NCBI GenBank assembly: GCA_044228795.1
Contig: JBGAUE010000003.1
Span: 62,001 to 126,000, forward strand
DNA: 64,000 nucleotides
From: M0108 sp044228795
Lineage (GTDB): Bacteria; Pseudomonadota; Gammaproteobacteria; Chromatiales; Chromatiaceae
Direction of reading: 5' to 3'
A program made the position numbers and the translations under genes. Below the pieces are notes generated by a model. That model saw only the letters and a list, made by a program, of their open reading frames with translations. It was not told the origin of the DNA and ran no database searches. Positions 1 to 8,649 of this stretch are shown piece after piece; within the stretch, counting starts at the first letter, position 1; each line of letters begins with the position of its first letter.

Positions 1-994
1 CCCGTTGCCGCTCCTGTTCCTGGGCCAGGAGCAGCCGTGCCGAAAGGTCGCGGAGTTCCCCTTCCATGCGCTTGTGCTCGGTGAGATCCTGGAAGGTGAC
101 CAGGGTCAGGGGCTGACCCTGGCTCTGAATGGCGGCCTGGCGCAGGGCCACCCAACGGACTCGACCGGAAGCGGTGATCAAACGGCATTCGACCTCGGAG
201 GCCGACGCCGGTGCGGATTCGCCGCCCAGAAGGGTGCTGGCCACGCGCGCCCGATCCTCGGGGTGCACCCGCTCCAGGAGTTCGACCCCCAGGAGTGCTT
301 CTCGGGACTGCTCCAGAATCCGGGCGAGGCCGGGATTGACCAGGCTGAGCCGGCCCTCCCCCAGCAGGCCGATGCCCGTTGGGGAGTTTTCCACCAGGGC
401 CTCTTCACGCATCTGGGCCAGTTGCCGGTCGCGGTCCCGCAAGGCGCCGCCCATCTGGGCGACAAAATAGGCGATCAGGAGGGCGCTGAGGATGAAGGCG
501 TACCACATACCCTGGACATGGAGGTCGAAACCGCTGGTACCCTGATGAGGGGTCGGAAAGGCGCGGTGGTACTCCATCAGCACCGAGTAAGCGGACACGG
601 CAAGGGCACTGACCCCCCAGATCAGGCGTGGCTGGAGGGTTGCCGCTGCGACCATGACGGGAAGCAACAACAGAATAATGAGGGGGTTGTGGGCGCCGCC
701 GGTCAAATAAACGGCGCTCGCGATGCTGGCGAGATCGATGACCGCCTCGCGCAACAGAGAGCAAGGGGCCGATGGCGGCAGGGTACCCAACCGCCGGATG
801 ACCCAGAGGCTGTAGCCGAGCAGCCCCAGGCCAATGGCGAGCAGCGGGGCGAGGGGAAGAGCTAGCTGCAGTTTCGCGCTCACCCAGCCATAAGCCAGGG
901 CCTGCCCGGCCAGCGCCCCCAGGCGCAGGCGCAAGAGATAGCCGAGGCAGATGGTGCAGAGAGAGGGGCTCGGTTCTGAGTTCGCCAGCGCCAT
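1..994 (-). CDS. Sensor histidine kinase, RegB-like membrane input plus PAS (partial, 3' end outside window)
   Basis: The frame opens with an ATG at 994 and stays open to the window edge, giving about 331 residues. Residues 15-180 hold several hydrophobic segments resembling the RegB/PrrB/ActS membrane domain, including GGAHNPL at residues 99-105, close to the GGxxNPF quinone-binding motif known from RegB. A PAS/PAC domain follows (about 200-310). The last visible residues (LRDLSARLLLAQEQERQR) resemble the start of a HisKA_3 (NarL-type) dimerisation helix, not the RegB helix; the phospho-acceptor His and the ATPase domain lie beyond the edge. AGGCGG sits about 9 nt before the ATG. The likely role is sensing quinone or redox state and phosphorylating a response regulator. 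Family by eye is good, the ligand is inferred. Confidence 0.8.
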   Translation of the reverse strand, partial: MALANSEPSPSLCTICLGYLLRLRLGALAGQALAYGWVSAKLQLALPLAPLLAIGLGLLGYSLWVIRRLGTLPPSAPCSLLREAVIDLASIASAVYLTGGAHNPLIILLLLPVMVAAATLQPRLIWGVSALAVSAYSVLMEYHRAFPTPHQGTSGFDLHVQGMWYAFILSALLIAYFVAQMGGALRDRDRQLAQMREEALVENSPTGIGLLGEGRLSLVNPGLARILEQSREALLGVELLERVHPEDRARVASTLLGGESAPASASEVECRLITASGRVRWVALRQAAIQSQGQPLTLVTFQDLTEHKRMEGELRDLSARLLLAQEQERQR

Positions 995-1097
995 TAATAA
1001 TGTCCGCCTGATTCCCAATCCAGTTCAACCAGCACCACACGAAGAAACGCGCCAGGCCCGGCGCACACGCCAGTCCTAAAACGAGTTGACGGCCTTG

Positions 1098-1379
1098 TTA
1101 GCAGCGATTTTCTTTTTGATGCCAAATTCGTAGTACATAGATGTCCTTTTCGTATACCAGATAGCGTGCCAAGTAGTTGCCGATAACCAAATCGCGCACG
1201 GACTCTGGATCTGGAGCCCGTAAGACCTTTGTGCCCAACAGCGGAAATGCCTTGAGTTGATTGATGCCCCTGAGAATAGTGGATGCTGCTCTTGGGGCTG
1301 CGGCAGGATTCTTTTCCTCGATGAATCCTCGCAGACGACGTAAATCTGCGACGGCTTCAAGCGAATACCGAACATTCAT
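1098..1379 (-). CDS. RelE/ParE-family toxin
   Basis: A 93-residue basic protein with the RelE/ParE plasmid-stabilisation fold pattern: an N-terminal beta strand (MNVRYSLEAVADL), a two-helix hairpin, then strands around VRDLVIGNYLARYLVYEKD and a C-terminal VLRIWHQKE. Members either cleave mRNA on the ribosome (RelE) or poison gyrase (ParE); the sequence alone does not decide which. Its ATG overlaps the stop of the antitoxin gene by four bases (ATGA), so the two are translationally coupled, antitoxin first. Confidence 0.85.
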   Translation of the reverse strand: MNVRYSLEAVADLRRLRGFIEEKNPAAAPRAASTILRGINQLKAFPLLGTKVLRAPDPESVRDLVIGNYLARYLVYEKDIYVLRIWHQKENRC

Positions 1380-1642
1380 GGTTTCGGCGCGCTTAATTCA
1401 CCCTCTGTACCCCAGCTTTCCAGCCAAGCGTTAACTTCCGCCTCGGGAATGCTTGTCCCGGACTGAATAGAACTAAGCGCCTGAAGCGTTTCCTCCCAAC
1501 GGCTTTTTTCTGTGGATTGCCGAGCAATAAACTCCCTAATAGCCTGATTAATAAGATAATTTTTGCTCCTATCCAGCTTTTTCGACAATTCTTCGAGCGG
1601 ACTTTCCACATCCGGTTGCAATCTGACGCTCGTAACAGTCAT
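1376..1642 (-). CDS. Ribbon-helix-helix (CopG-type) antitoxin
   Basis: An 88-residue protein whose first 45 residues fit a ribbon-helix-helix DNA-binding domain: strand TVTSVRLQPDV, then helices around EELSKKLDRSKNYLINQAIREFI. The acidic C-terminal half (about 50-88) would wrap and neutralise the toxin. It is the promoter-proximal gene of the pair, and a palindrome overlaps its promoter just upstream, as expected for autorepression by such modules. The pair is less GC-rich than its neighbours, consistent with horizontal transfer. Confidence 0.85.
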   Translation of the reverse strand: MTVTSVRLQPDVESPLEELSKKLDRSKNYLINQAIREFIARQSTEKSRWEETLQALSSIQSGTSIPEAEVNAWLESWGTEGELSAPKP

Positions 1643-1659
1643 GGCCAGGCCCTCGTTGG

Positions 1660-1688
1660 ATAATACTATGTACTACATCGTAGTTCAG
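1660..1688 (-). promoter_or_regulatory. Promoter and operator of the toxin-antitoxin pair
   Basis: On the minus strand CTGAAC (1683-1688) and TATTAT (1660-1665) are 17 bp apart, a plausible sigma-70 promoter. The spacer holds the perfect palindrome ACTAC-ATC-GTAGT (1672-1684), inside a longer imperfect inverted repeat of about 1665-1692. A ribbon-helix-helix antitoxin bound here would block the polymerase. The role is inferred from position and symmetry. Confidence 0.55.
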
Positions 1689-1785
1689 TAGTTGACGGAT
1701 TGCAATCCGTTGACCTGTCTTCTGCTGCGTAGAGGAACTCCCTCTGGAACCATCTCAGGCACTGGCAGCACCCTACTCCTGTCGG

Positions 1786-4700
1786 CTAGGACCTCAGGCC
1801 ACGCGATTTCCACACCAGGTAGGCCGCTGGGATCACGGCCAGGGTCAGGATCGCGACACTCAGGACGCCTCCCAGCAGGGGCGCGGCGATGCGCCGCATG
1901 GCCTCGGAGCCGGCGCCACCGCCGAGCATGATGGGGAGCAGAGCGGCGACGATGGCGAGTTTGGTCATGGTCACCGGCCGCAGACGCATCAGGGCGCCCT
2001 CCACCACCGCGGCCTCGACATCTGCCCGGCGTAGCCCCGCCGCGCCCCGCAACTCCCGCTGGCGCTCTAAAGCTCGACCCAGGTAGAGCATCATCACCAC
2101 GCCGATCTCTACCGCCACCCCGCCTAGGGCGATGAAGCCAATCGCCGCCGCCACCGAGAGTTGGTAGCCCAGGAGATACATGAGGAAGAAGCCGCCAACA
2201 AGACCGAGCGGCAGGGTCGCGATGATGATGAGGACCTCCGCCAGGCTGCGGAAGTTGAGATAGAGCAGGACCAGGATGATGACCAGGGTGAGGGGTACCA
2301 CCAGCCATAACCGCTCCTTGGCCCGCTCCCAGTGCTCATAGGCGCCAGACCAGGCCAGGGAGTAACCCGGCGGCAGCGCCACACGCTCGGTGACGGCCTG
2401 CTTGGCCTTGGCCACATAGGAGCCGACGTCCGGATCCTTGACCTGGACATAGACCCAGCCGTTGAGGCGCGCATTCTCGGTGCGGATCATGTCGGGCCCA
2501 TCCTCCACCTCAATCTGGGCGATGTCCGCGAGGGGGACCTGAGTGCCCCGGGTGTCCGTGACGATAGGCAGGCGCTTGAGCTTTTCCAGGGAATCCCGGT
2601 CCTCCGCCGGGTAGCGTAGGCTGACCGGATAACGCTCCCGCCCCTCCACCACCTCGGTCAGGTTCATGCCGCCGAAGGCGCTGGCGACGATCTCCTGGGT
2701 GTCCGCCAACGACAGACCAACGCGACCCATCGCCATGCGATCTGGGGAGATCTTGATGTAGCGGGCCGAGGCGACGCGCTCGGCGAAGACCGATTGGGTC
2801 TCGGGCAGGCTGGCGAGCACCTCCTCGACCTGCTCACCCAGGCGCTGGATGACCTCCAGGTCCGGTCCGGCGATCTTGACGCCGACCGGCGTCTTGATCC
2901 CGGTCGAGAGCATCTGCAGACGGGCATTGATGGGCATGAGCCAGGCGTTGGTGAGCCCGGGGAAGGAGACGGTACGGTCCAACTCGGCCTTGATGTCCTC
3001 GATGGTCAGGCCAGGCCGCCACTCGTCGCGGGGCTTGAGCTGGATGGTGGTCTCGATCATTTCCATAGGGGCCGGATCCGTGGCGGTCTCGGCGCGACCC
3101 ACCTTGCCAAACACCCGCGCCACTTCGGGCACGGTGCGGATCAGGCGGTCGGTCTGTTGCAGGAGTTGGCGCGCCTTGTCGGGGGCGATGCCCGGGAAGG
3201 TGGTGGGCATGTAGAGGAGGTCGCCCTCGTCCAGGTCCGGCATGAATTCGGAGCCCAGACGCAAGGCTGGCCAGGCCCCGGCGAGGGTCAGGGCCAGGGC
3301 CAGCCACAGGACCCGCCCCGGCTGGCGCAGTACCCAGGCGAGCAGCGGTTTGTAGGCGGCCATGAGGCCGCGGTTAATCGGGTTTTCCTGCTCGCCCCGC
3401 AAACGCCCGCGCACGAAGAGCCCGAGCAATACGGGCACCAGGGTGATGGACAGGAGCGCCGCCGCGCCCATGGCGTAGGTCTTGGTATAGGCCAGAGGGG
3501 CGAAGAGGCGTCCTTCCTCGCCCTGCAGGGCGAGCACGGGCAGGAAACTCAGGGTGACGATGATGAGGGAGAGAAAGAGGGCGGGACCGACCTCGGTGGT
3601 CGAACGCTGCACCAGGGCCCAGCGGTTGGCGGCGGTCAGGGGCTCCCGTTCGGCGTGCTTGTGCAGGTTCTCGATCATGACGATGGCGGCGTCCACCATG
3701 GCGCCGATAGCGATGGCGATCCCTCCCAGGGACATGATGTTGGCGCTGAGCCCCTGCCAGTACATGACGATGAAGGCGGCCAGGATGGCGATAGGGAGGC
3801 TGATGACCACGACCAGGGCGGACCCCGGGTGCCATAGGAAAAGGGCGCAAACCAGGCTGACAACGATGAGGGCCTCGATCAGGCGGCTGTCGAGGGTGTC
3901 GATGGCACGGTGGATCAGGGCGGAGCGATCGTAAACCGGCACCAGTTCCACTCCGGCGGGCAGGCCCTTTTGCAACTCCGCCAGCTTGTCCTTGACGGCA
4001 GCGATGGTCATGAGGGCATTACCACCCGGCCGCATCAACACGATGCCGCCAACGACCTCGCCCTCGCCATCGAGCTCAGCGATGCCCTCGCGCATCTCGG
4101 GCCCCAGGCGCACCTCGGCGATATCGCCCAGGCGGATGACGGTGCGCGTGATTTGTTGGGGCTCGTATATCTGGCCACCCATGCTGGCACCCATGCCAGC
4201 GGGTCCCTTGTCTTGGGGAGAGATGGGGAGGTTGCGCAGATCCTCGAGGCCTTGCAAATGACCGGCGATGCGGACCATGTAGCGTGCCTCCGCCATTTCC
4301 AGGGCCCCGGCGCCGGTCTCACCGGTGGAGCGCTGGATGGTCTGCATGAGGGTGCTGAGGGGCAGTTGGTAGCTCCGCAGCACATCAGGGTCGATCACCA
4401 CCTGGTATTGCTTGACCATGCCGCCGACCGTAGCCACCTCGGAGACGCCGGGCACGGATTGGAGTTCGTACTTGAGGAACCAGTCCTGGAGGCTGCGTAA
4501 TTGGGCCAGGTCATGCTGACCCGTGCGGTCCACCAGGGCATATTGATAGACCCAACCGACGGCGGTGGCGTCCGGACCGAGTTCGGGACGGGCCGCGACC
4601 GGGAGACGCGACGACACCTGGCTCAGTAGCTCCAGTACCCGGGAACGGGCCCAGTAAGGATCGGTGCCGTCCCGGAACACGACATAGACGTAGGAATCCC

Positions 4701-4965
4701 CGTACATGGAGTAGCCGCGCACAGCCACGGCGCCGGTGACGGCGCGCAGGGCGGTGGTAATGGGATAGGTTACCTGGTCTTCTACCACCTGGGGGGCCTG
4801 ACCCGGGTAGCTGGTCTTGACGATGATCTGGACGTCCGACAGGTCCGGAATGGCGTCCAGCGGGATATTCCGCAAGGCATAGACACCCCCCACCACGATG
4901 AGGGCGGTGGCGAGGAGAACCAGAAAGCGGTTGCGCAGTGACCCGGCGATGATGCGCGCTATCAC
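1786..4965 (-). CDS. cusA: Heavy-metal efflux RND pump, CusA (Cu+/Ag+) type
   Basis: A 1059-residue inner-membrane RND transporter of normal length for CusA/CzcA. The N-terminus is typical (first helix, then RNIPLDAIPDLSDVQ). The fourth-helix motif AIGAMVDAAIVMIEN carries the Asp and Glu of proton relay in the form seen in monovalent-cation (CusA-like) pumps rather than the DFG form of Zn/Co pumps. The porter domain has MLSTGIKTPVG, the segment that holds one substrate-binding Met in E. coli CusA. Its ATG overlaps the stop of the adaptor gene by four bases, so both form one operon. No outer-membrane CusC gene is adjacent. Substrate is inferred from these motifs. Confidence 0.92.
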   Translation of the reverse strand: MIARIIAGSLRNRFLVLLATALIVVGGVYALRNIPLDAIPDLSDVQIIVKTSYPGQAPQVVEDQVTYPITTALRAVTGAVAVRGYSMYGDSYVYVVFRDGTDPYWARSRVLELLSQVSSRLPVAARPELGPDATAVGWVYQYALVDRTGQHDLAQLRSLQDWFLKYELQSVPGVSEVATVGGMVKQYQVVIDPDVLRSYQLPLSTLMQTIQRSTGETGAGALEMAEARYMVRIAGHLQGLEDLRNLPISPQDKGPAGMGASMGGQIYEPQQITRTVIRLGDIAEVRLGPEMREGIAELDGEGEVVGGIVLMRPGGNALMTIAAVKDKLAELQKGLPAGVELVPVYDRSALIHRAIDTLDSRLIEALIVVSLVCALFLWHPGSALVVVISLPIAILAAFIVMYWQGLSANIMSLGGIAIAIGAMVDAAIVMIENLHKHAEREPLTAANRWALVQRSTTEVGPALFLSLIIVTLSFLPVLALQGEEGRLFAPLAYTKTYAMGAAALLSITLVPVLLGLFVRGRLRGEQENPINRGLMAAYKPLLAWVLRQPGRVLWLALALTLAGAWPALRLGSEFMPDLDEGDLLYMPTTFPGIAPDKARQLLQQTDRLIRTVPEVARVFGKVGRAETATDPAPMEMIETTIQLKPRDEWRPGLTIEDIKAELDRTVSFPGLTNAWLMPINARLQMLSTGIKTPVGVKIAGPDLEVIQRLGEQVEEVLASLPETQSVFAERVASARYIKISPDRMAMGRVGLSLADTQEIVASAFGGMNLTEVVEGRERYPVSLRYPAEDRDSLEKLKRLPIVTDTRGTQVPLADIAQIEVEDGPDMIRTENARLNGWVYVQVKDPDVGSYVAKAKQAVTERVALPPGYSLAWSGAYEHWERAKERLWLVVPLTLVIILVLLYLNFRSLAEVLIIIATLPLGLVGGFFLMYLLGYQLSVAAAIGFIALGGVAVEIGVVMMLYLGRALERQRELRGAAGLRRADVEAAVVEGALMRLRPVTMTKLAIVAALLPIMLGGGAGSEAMRRIAAPLLGGVLSVAILTLAVIPAAYLVWKSRGLRS

Positions 4966-6185
4966 GGCTTGGCCTCCGCCGGGGTGGCTTCCATCTGGGG
5001 ACGCGCACTGGTCAGGCGCCTCAATCCCGCCTGGAGGTTGGCCTCGGAGTCCAGCAGGAATTGGGCGGCTACCACGACCCGATCGCCCTCTTGGAGACCC
5101 GAATGGATCACAATTTCTTCCTCACCCAGGTCCTCGATGGCCACCTCACGGGGCTGAAAGCGGCCCCCATCGCGCGCCAGGATCACCCGCGCGCCCTTGC
5201 CGGACAAGATGACGGCGTCCCGAGGGACCAGGAGCGCGTCCCTCACGGGGTCAAGCATCACGTCGACGACGGCGGTCATGCCCGCGGGGATAGCGGCACC
5301 CTCCAGATCGAGGGACACCCGGAACTGCAAGGTGTGGGTAAGCAGGCTGATTTGCGTCTCCAACACATTCAGGGTTCCCTGCCACTCCTGGGTTCCCAGG
5401 CTCGGGAAGCGGATGCGCACGGTTTGCCCCTGGCGCAACAGCGGCGCTTCGCGTTCGAAGACCTGGGCCTGGACTACCATGGCAGTGTAATCGGTGCCCG
5501 TGTCTTCCGCGCTGGGGGCGCGACTGCGGGCGATGGGGCGATAGTTGCGGACATTGCTGGAAATCAGGACGCCGAAGCCTTGCACGGATCGTTGGAGGGT
5601 ACCTTGGCGCACTTTGGCGGTCCGCACCCCTAGCTGGTTGACTACGGCCTCTGGCACCTCAATCGTGGGCATCTCCATCGCCATGCTGGGATGAGAAGCG
5701 GGTGGGGTCGCCGCGGATGGCTTCGACTTGGTGGCTACTAGGTCCATACCGCAGATGGGGCAGCGGCTGCCAGACTCGGTGCTGACCACCTGGGGGTGCA
5801 TGGGACAGACATAGGTCATCGCCTGCGCTTGCGGATGGGCGTGGTCATGGGTTGGGTCCATGGCCTGGCCCGATTCCTGTTCATTCGCCTGGGTGGCTAC
5901 CAGGTCCATGCCGCAAATGGGGCAGCGACTGCCTGGCTCGGTGCTGACCACCTGGGGGTGCATGGGACAGACGTAGGTTGCCGGCGATTCCGGGTGCGCA
6001 TGCTCATGCTCATGCTCATGCTCATGAACTGGATCCATGGCCTGGCCTGGTTCCTGGTGAGGTGCTTCCGGGGCCGGAGCCGCTGCTGGCTCCTCGCCGC
6101 TGGCGTTAATGGCTAGCCCGATGAGGGCGAGAGCGAACAGCAAGGCCAAAAGGCCTTGGGATAGGAAGCGGGGAAATAGGTTCAT
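4962..6185 (-). CDS. cusB: CusB-like periplasmic adaptor with two heavy-metal-binding domains
   Basis: A 407-residue membrane-fusion protein. A signal peptide (about 1-28) is followed by a His/Glu-rich stretch with alternating EH, then two near-identical heavy-metal-binding domains (each YVCPMHPQVVSTE plus CPICGMDLVAT) joined by another His-rich linker, then barrel and membrane-proximal domains (for example AAIPAGMTAVVDVMLDPV and LLVPRDAVI). The ATG at 6185 is preferred over an in-frame TTG at 6194 because GAGGG lies 10 nt before the ATG. Unlike usual CusB proteins, the sequence passes from the first barrel strand (VQGFGVLISSN) to VVQAQVFEREAPLLRQGQ with only about 25 residues between, so the lipoyl and helical-hairpin region seems to be missing. 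It should deliver Cu/Ag to the adjacent pump. Confidence 0.85.
   Translation of the reverse strand: MNLFPRFLSQGLLALLFALALIGLAINASGEEPAAAPAPEAPHQEPGQAMDPVHEHEHEHEHAHPESPATYVCPMHPQVVSTEPGSRCPICGMDLVATQANEQESGQAMDPTHDHAHPQAQAMTYVCPMHPQVVSTESGSRCPICGMDLVATKSKPSAATPPASHPSMAMEMPTIEVPEAVVNQLGVRTAKVRQGTLQRSVQGFGVLISSNVRNYRPIARSRAPSAEDTGTDYTAMVVQAQVFEREAPLLRQGQTVRIRFPSLGTQEWQGTLNVLETQISLLTHTLQFRVSLDLEGAAIPAGMTAVVDVMLDPVRDALLVPRDAVILSGKGARVILARDGGRFQPREVAIEDLGEEEIVIHSGLQEGDRVVVAAQFLLDSEANLQAGLRRLTSARPQMEATPAEAKP
6001..6024. repeat. Hexanucleotide tandem repeat in cusB
   Basis: Four exact copies of TGCTCA lie head to tail. On the minus strand they encode four Glu-His pairs in the His-rich metal-binding stretch of the adaptor. 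Such a repeat can gain or lose units by slippage without breaking the frame. Confidence 0.85.
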
Positions 6186-6526
6186 AGCAGGCAAACCCTC
6201 AGCGGTAAGGACGGCGGGCGGGGTTCGCTCCGCGCGAGGCTATTCTAGTTAGAGAAAGGGGGGAAGACATTGCGATTTTGCTGATCCCGGCGCTGCGCCG
6301 CACCCGGTCAGTCCGCAGGGTTAGGCTTGCGGAGCCACCCTCTTGCCCCGAACTCGGCGGGTGCCTGGGACAGGTAAAGGGCCAGGAATGCCGGTGGCAA
6401 TGGCGGGGCCCAGTTCAGGGGAGCCTCCAACATGAAGGTGCCCAGGGGGAACCTGGGCACGCCTTGGCTGAGTTGGAAAACCGGACATCGAGGGCGGAAG
6501 CCCCCTCGGCATCTAACGCAGGAAGG
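6186..6526. other. Intergenic region between cusB and rlpA
   Basis: No convincing gene. It would hold the cusBA promoter near 6200-6260 and the 3' end of the rlpA transcript. The only clear structure is the hairpin at 6438-6460. A long plus-strand open frame (from 6278) runs antisense through rlpA and has no known family features. Confidence 0.5.
6438..6460 (-). terminator. Hairpin downstream of rlpA
   Basis: A perfect 9-bp stem, GTGCCCAGG and CCTGGGCAC, with a 5-nt loop, 67 nt past the rlpA stop. There is no T-run, so it may act as a 3'-end stabiliser or a weak terminator. Confidence 0.5.
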
Positions 6527-6979
6527 TTAGTTCGTGAGGGCCACCACGCTGACGCGCGCGGAGCCGCCCATGGCCAGCGTCCGGGCAGCGGCGCGGGAAA
6601 GGTCGATGATCCGACCACCCCGATGGGGGCCCCGGTCATTGATGGTGACCTCGACCTCTTTACCATTGTTCAGGTTGGTGACCTTGGCCCGACTCCCCAA
6701 GGGCAAGCGGGGATGGGCAGCCGTAAGGGCATTCTGATTGAAGGTCTGTCCACTCGCGGTTTTCCTACCGTGGAATCCCGGGCCGTACCAGGAGGCCTTG
6801 CCCACCTGTTGGCTGTTCGAGTAATCGGCGCCCTTAGGCGATTTCTTGCCACCGGCATCCGCATGGGAGGAAAAGCCAAGGGGCAGCGCCAGGGCTATCA
6901 TCAGGGTGAAGGGAGAAATACCGGCGATCCTGAAGCGAGAAAACCGAGCCTTGGAGCGGGGTTCATGTCGTGTATTCAA
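6527..6979 (-). CDS. rlpA: RlpA-like septal lytic transglycosylase / DPBB protein
   Basis: About 150 residues with an N-terminal hydrophobic signal segment (TLMIALALPLGFSSHADA) and a double-psi beta-barrel domain: GKASWYGPGFHGRKTASGQ, LPLGSRAKVTNLNNGKEV, NDRGPHRGGRIIDLS. These are the hallmarks of RlpA, which cleaves naked glycan strands at the septum. No C-terminal SPOR domain is present, so this is the short form. The TTG at 6979 is chosen because ACGAGG lies 6 nt upstream; an in-frame TTG at 7018 would give 163 residues. It is a single gene followed by a hairpin. Confidence 0.85.
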   Translation of the reverse strand: MNTRHEPRSKARFSRFRIAGISPFTLMIALALPLGFSSHADAGGKKSPKGADYSNSQQVGKASWYGPGFHGRKTASGQTFNQNALTAAHPRLPLGSRAKVTNLNNGKEVEVTINDRGPHRGGRIIDLSRAAARTLAMGGSARVSVVALTN

Positions 6980-7111
6980 GAGTAACCTCGTTAGTTTGTC
7001 GGGATAAGAATCATGCAATTGCTATAAAAAGCAGATAGTTACCCCGATTAGCCAAAAGTATAAAGGGCAAGGTTACCATGAATAGAGGCCAAAAAGCCAG
7101 GGGGGGGCCTG

Positions 7112-8521
7112 CTAGGCAGGCTCCTCATCCGGCAAGGAGAGGGATTCGGCAAGTCCGATGGTGCCGTCCTCGGCGATCGCCAGGTCCTGGAAGAGGACCT
7201 TGGTGATGCGGTGTTTGTCCATCTCCAGCACCTGCAGGCGGCCACCTTCCAGGGGCACCTCGTCGCCAATTTGCGGGATACGACCCAGTTGGTGGTACAC
7301 CAGGCCACCCAGAGTGACAAAGTCGCCGTCTGGGAAGGGGAAGCTCACCAGAGATTCCAGATCCGAGGTCCGGATGCCCGCGTCGATGGCGTATTGGCTG
7401 CCACTTAACTTTTTGACGTAACGGTGTTTGTGCTTGCTGAATTCATCGGAGTAGTCGCCAACGATCTCCTCCAGGATGTCCTCCAGGGTGATCATGCCGG
7501 CGGTACCGCCATATTCATCCACCACCACGGCCAACTGATGACCGGTGCGCTTGAAATCCTTGAGCAACTCACTGAGGGCCAAGGTCTCGGGGACCATATG
7601 CAGGGGCAGCATGATATCCCCAATGCGGTTCTGCTTGATGGGGGCGACATCATCTGTATCGGCCAGGCTACTGAGGAGTTCCTTGATGGCGATCATGCCC
7701 ACCATATCGTCCAGGCTGCCATCGTAAACCGGGTAACGGGCGTGGCGACCCTCCTTGAACATATTCAAGGCCTCCGCCACCGTTGCATCCTTGCTCATGG
7801 CGGTAATATCGGTCCGGGGCACCATGGCGTCTCTGACCTGCTGCTCATCCAGGTCGAACACCCCCCGGATCATCTGGGTCTCCTCCGGGTTGAGTACGCC
7901 ATCATGTTCGCTCGCCGTCAGGATGGTCCGAATCTCCTCCTCCGTAATGGAAAAGTGCCCGGCGCCTTCCTTGGCCAGATCGCGCTGACCAAAAACCCAG
8001 AGCAGGCCCTCGGAGGACTTATTCATAATCCAGATCAGTGGCTTGAGACTACGGTAGAGGAAGTTCATGATGCCAGCCACCGCCAGGCTCAGGGTCTCGG
8101 CCTTGTGAAAGGCCAATACCTTGGGCGCCAGTTCGCCCCCCACGACGTGCAGGAAGGAGATGACGACAAAGCCAAAGATATAGGCCGCGGTATGGGCGAC
8201 ATCCACCAGGGACTGGCCGCCGGCGAAGCCAAGGGCCAGGGCCTCGAACAGGGGATCGATGAGATGTTCCATGGTGGTGATGCCGATGGCGCCCAAGGCG
8301 AGAGAGACCAGGGTGATGCCGATCTGGGTCACCGAGTAAAAGCGTTCAGGCTCCTTGTGCAGCAATTGCACGGTACGGGCGGCCTTGTTGCCGGTATCCG
8401 CCAATTGCTTGATCCGGCTGCGACGCGCGGAAGTCAAGGCAATCTCAGAACCGACGAAAAAGGCGTTGCCCATCACCAGCAGGAGGACGGCGAGGAGATT
8501 GAAGATCAGATGGCTTTCCAT
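7112..8521 (-). CDS. CNNM/CBS-domain transporter, CorC/HlyC family
   Basis: A 469-residue membrane protein. The N-terminal CNNM (DUF21) domain has four hydrophobic segments (about 1-190) with the family sequence NAFFVGSEIALTSAR. Two CBS domains follow (about 215-335, with MVPRTDITAMS and VVVDEYGGTAGMITLEDILEEIVGD), then a CorC_HlyC domain (about 360-450). The family exports or handles Mg2+/Co2+ and is often mislabelled haemolysin. Substrate cannot be read from sequence. It stands alone between rlpA and secF on the same strand. Confidence 0.9.
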   Translation of the reverse strand: MESHLIFNLLAVLLLVMGNAFFVGSEIALTSARRSRIKQLADTGNKAARTVQLLHKEPERFYSVTQIGITLVSLALGAIGITTMEHLIDPLFEALALGFAGGQSLVDVAHTAAYIFGFVVISFLHVVGGELAPKVLAFHKAETLSLAVAGIMNFLYRSLKPLIWIMNKSSEGLLWVFGQRDLAKEGAGHFSITEEEIRTILTASEHDGVLNPEETQMIRGVFDLDEQQVRDAMVPRTDITAMSKDATVAEALNMFKEGRHARYPVYDGSLDDMVGMIAIKELLSSLADTDDVAPIKQNRIGDIMLPLHMVPETLALSELLKDFKRTGHQLAVVVDEYGGTAGMITLEDILEEIVGDYSDEFSKHKHRYVKKLSGSQYAIDAGIRTSDLESLVSFPFPDGDFVTLGGLVYHQLGRIPQIGDEVPLEGGRLQVLEMDKHRITKVLFQDLAIAEDGTIGLAESLSLPDEEPA

Positions 8522-8649
8522 ATGGTTACTTAGGTCTCTTAGGTTGACGGCCAGAGTTGGAAAAGAACACCTTGATGGTTCATAAGGGGTTCGCGAATGG
8601 CCGGAGGAACGGCAGAGGCCGCACCCCCGACCCTAGCAAGGGGCCCCCG

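Noticed and set aside
405..1040. A 211-codon minus-strand frame at the left end
   Set aside because: It is out of frame with the RegB/PAS kinase that reads through the same bases, and its Pro/Arg-rich translation is typical of shadow frames.
2794..3837. A 347-codon plus-strand frame antisense to cusA
   Set aside because: Shadow of the pump gene, with low-complexity Gly/Asp/Gln translation.
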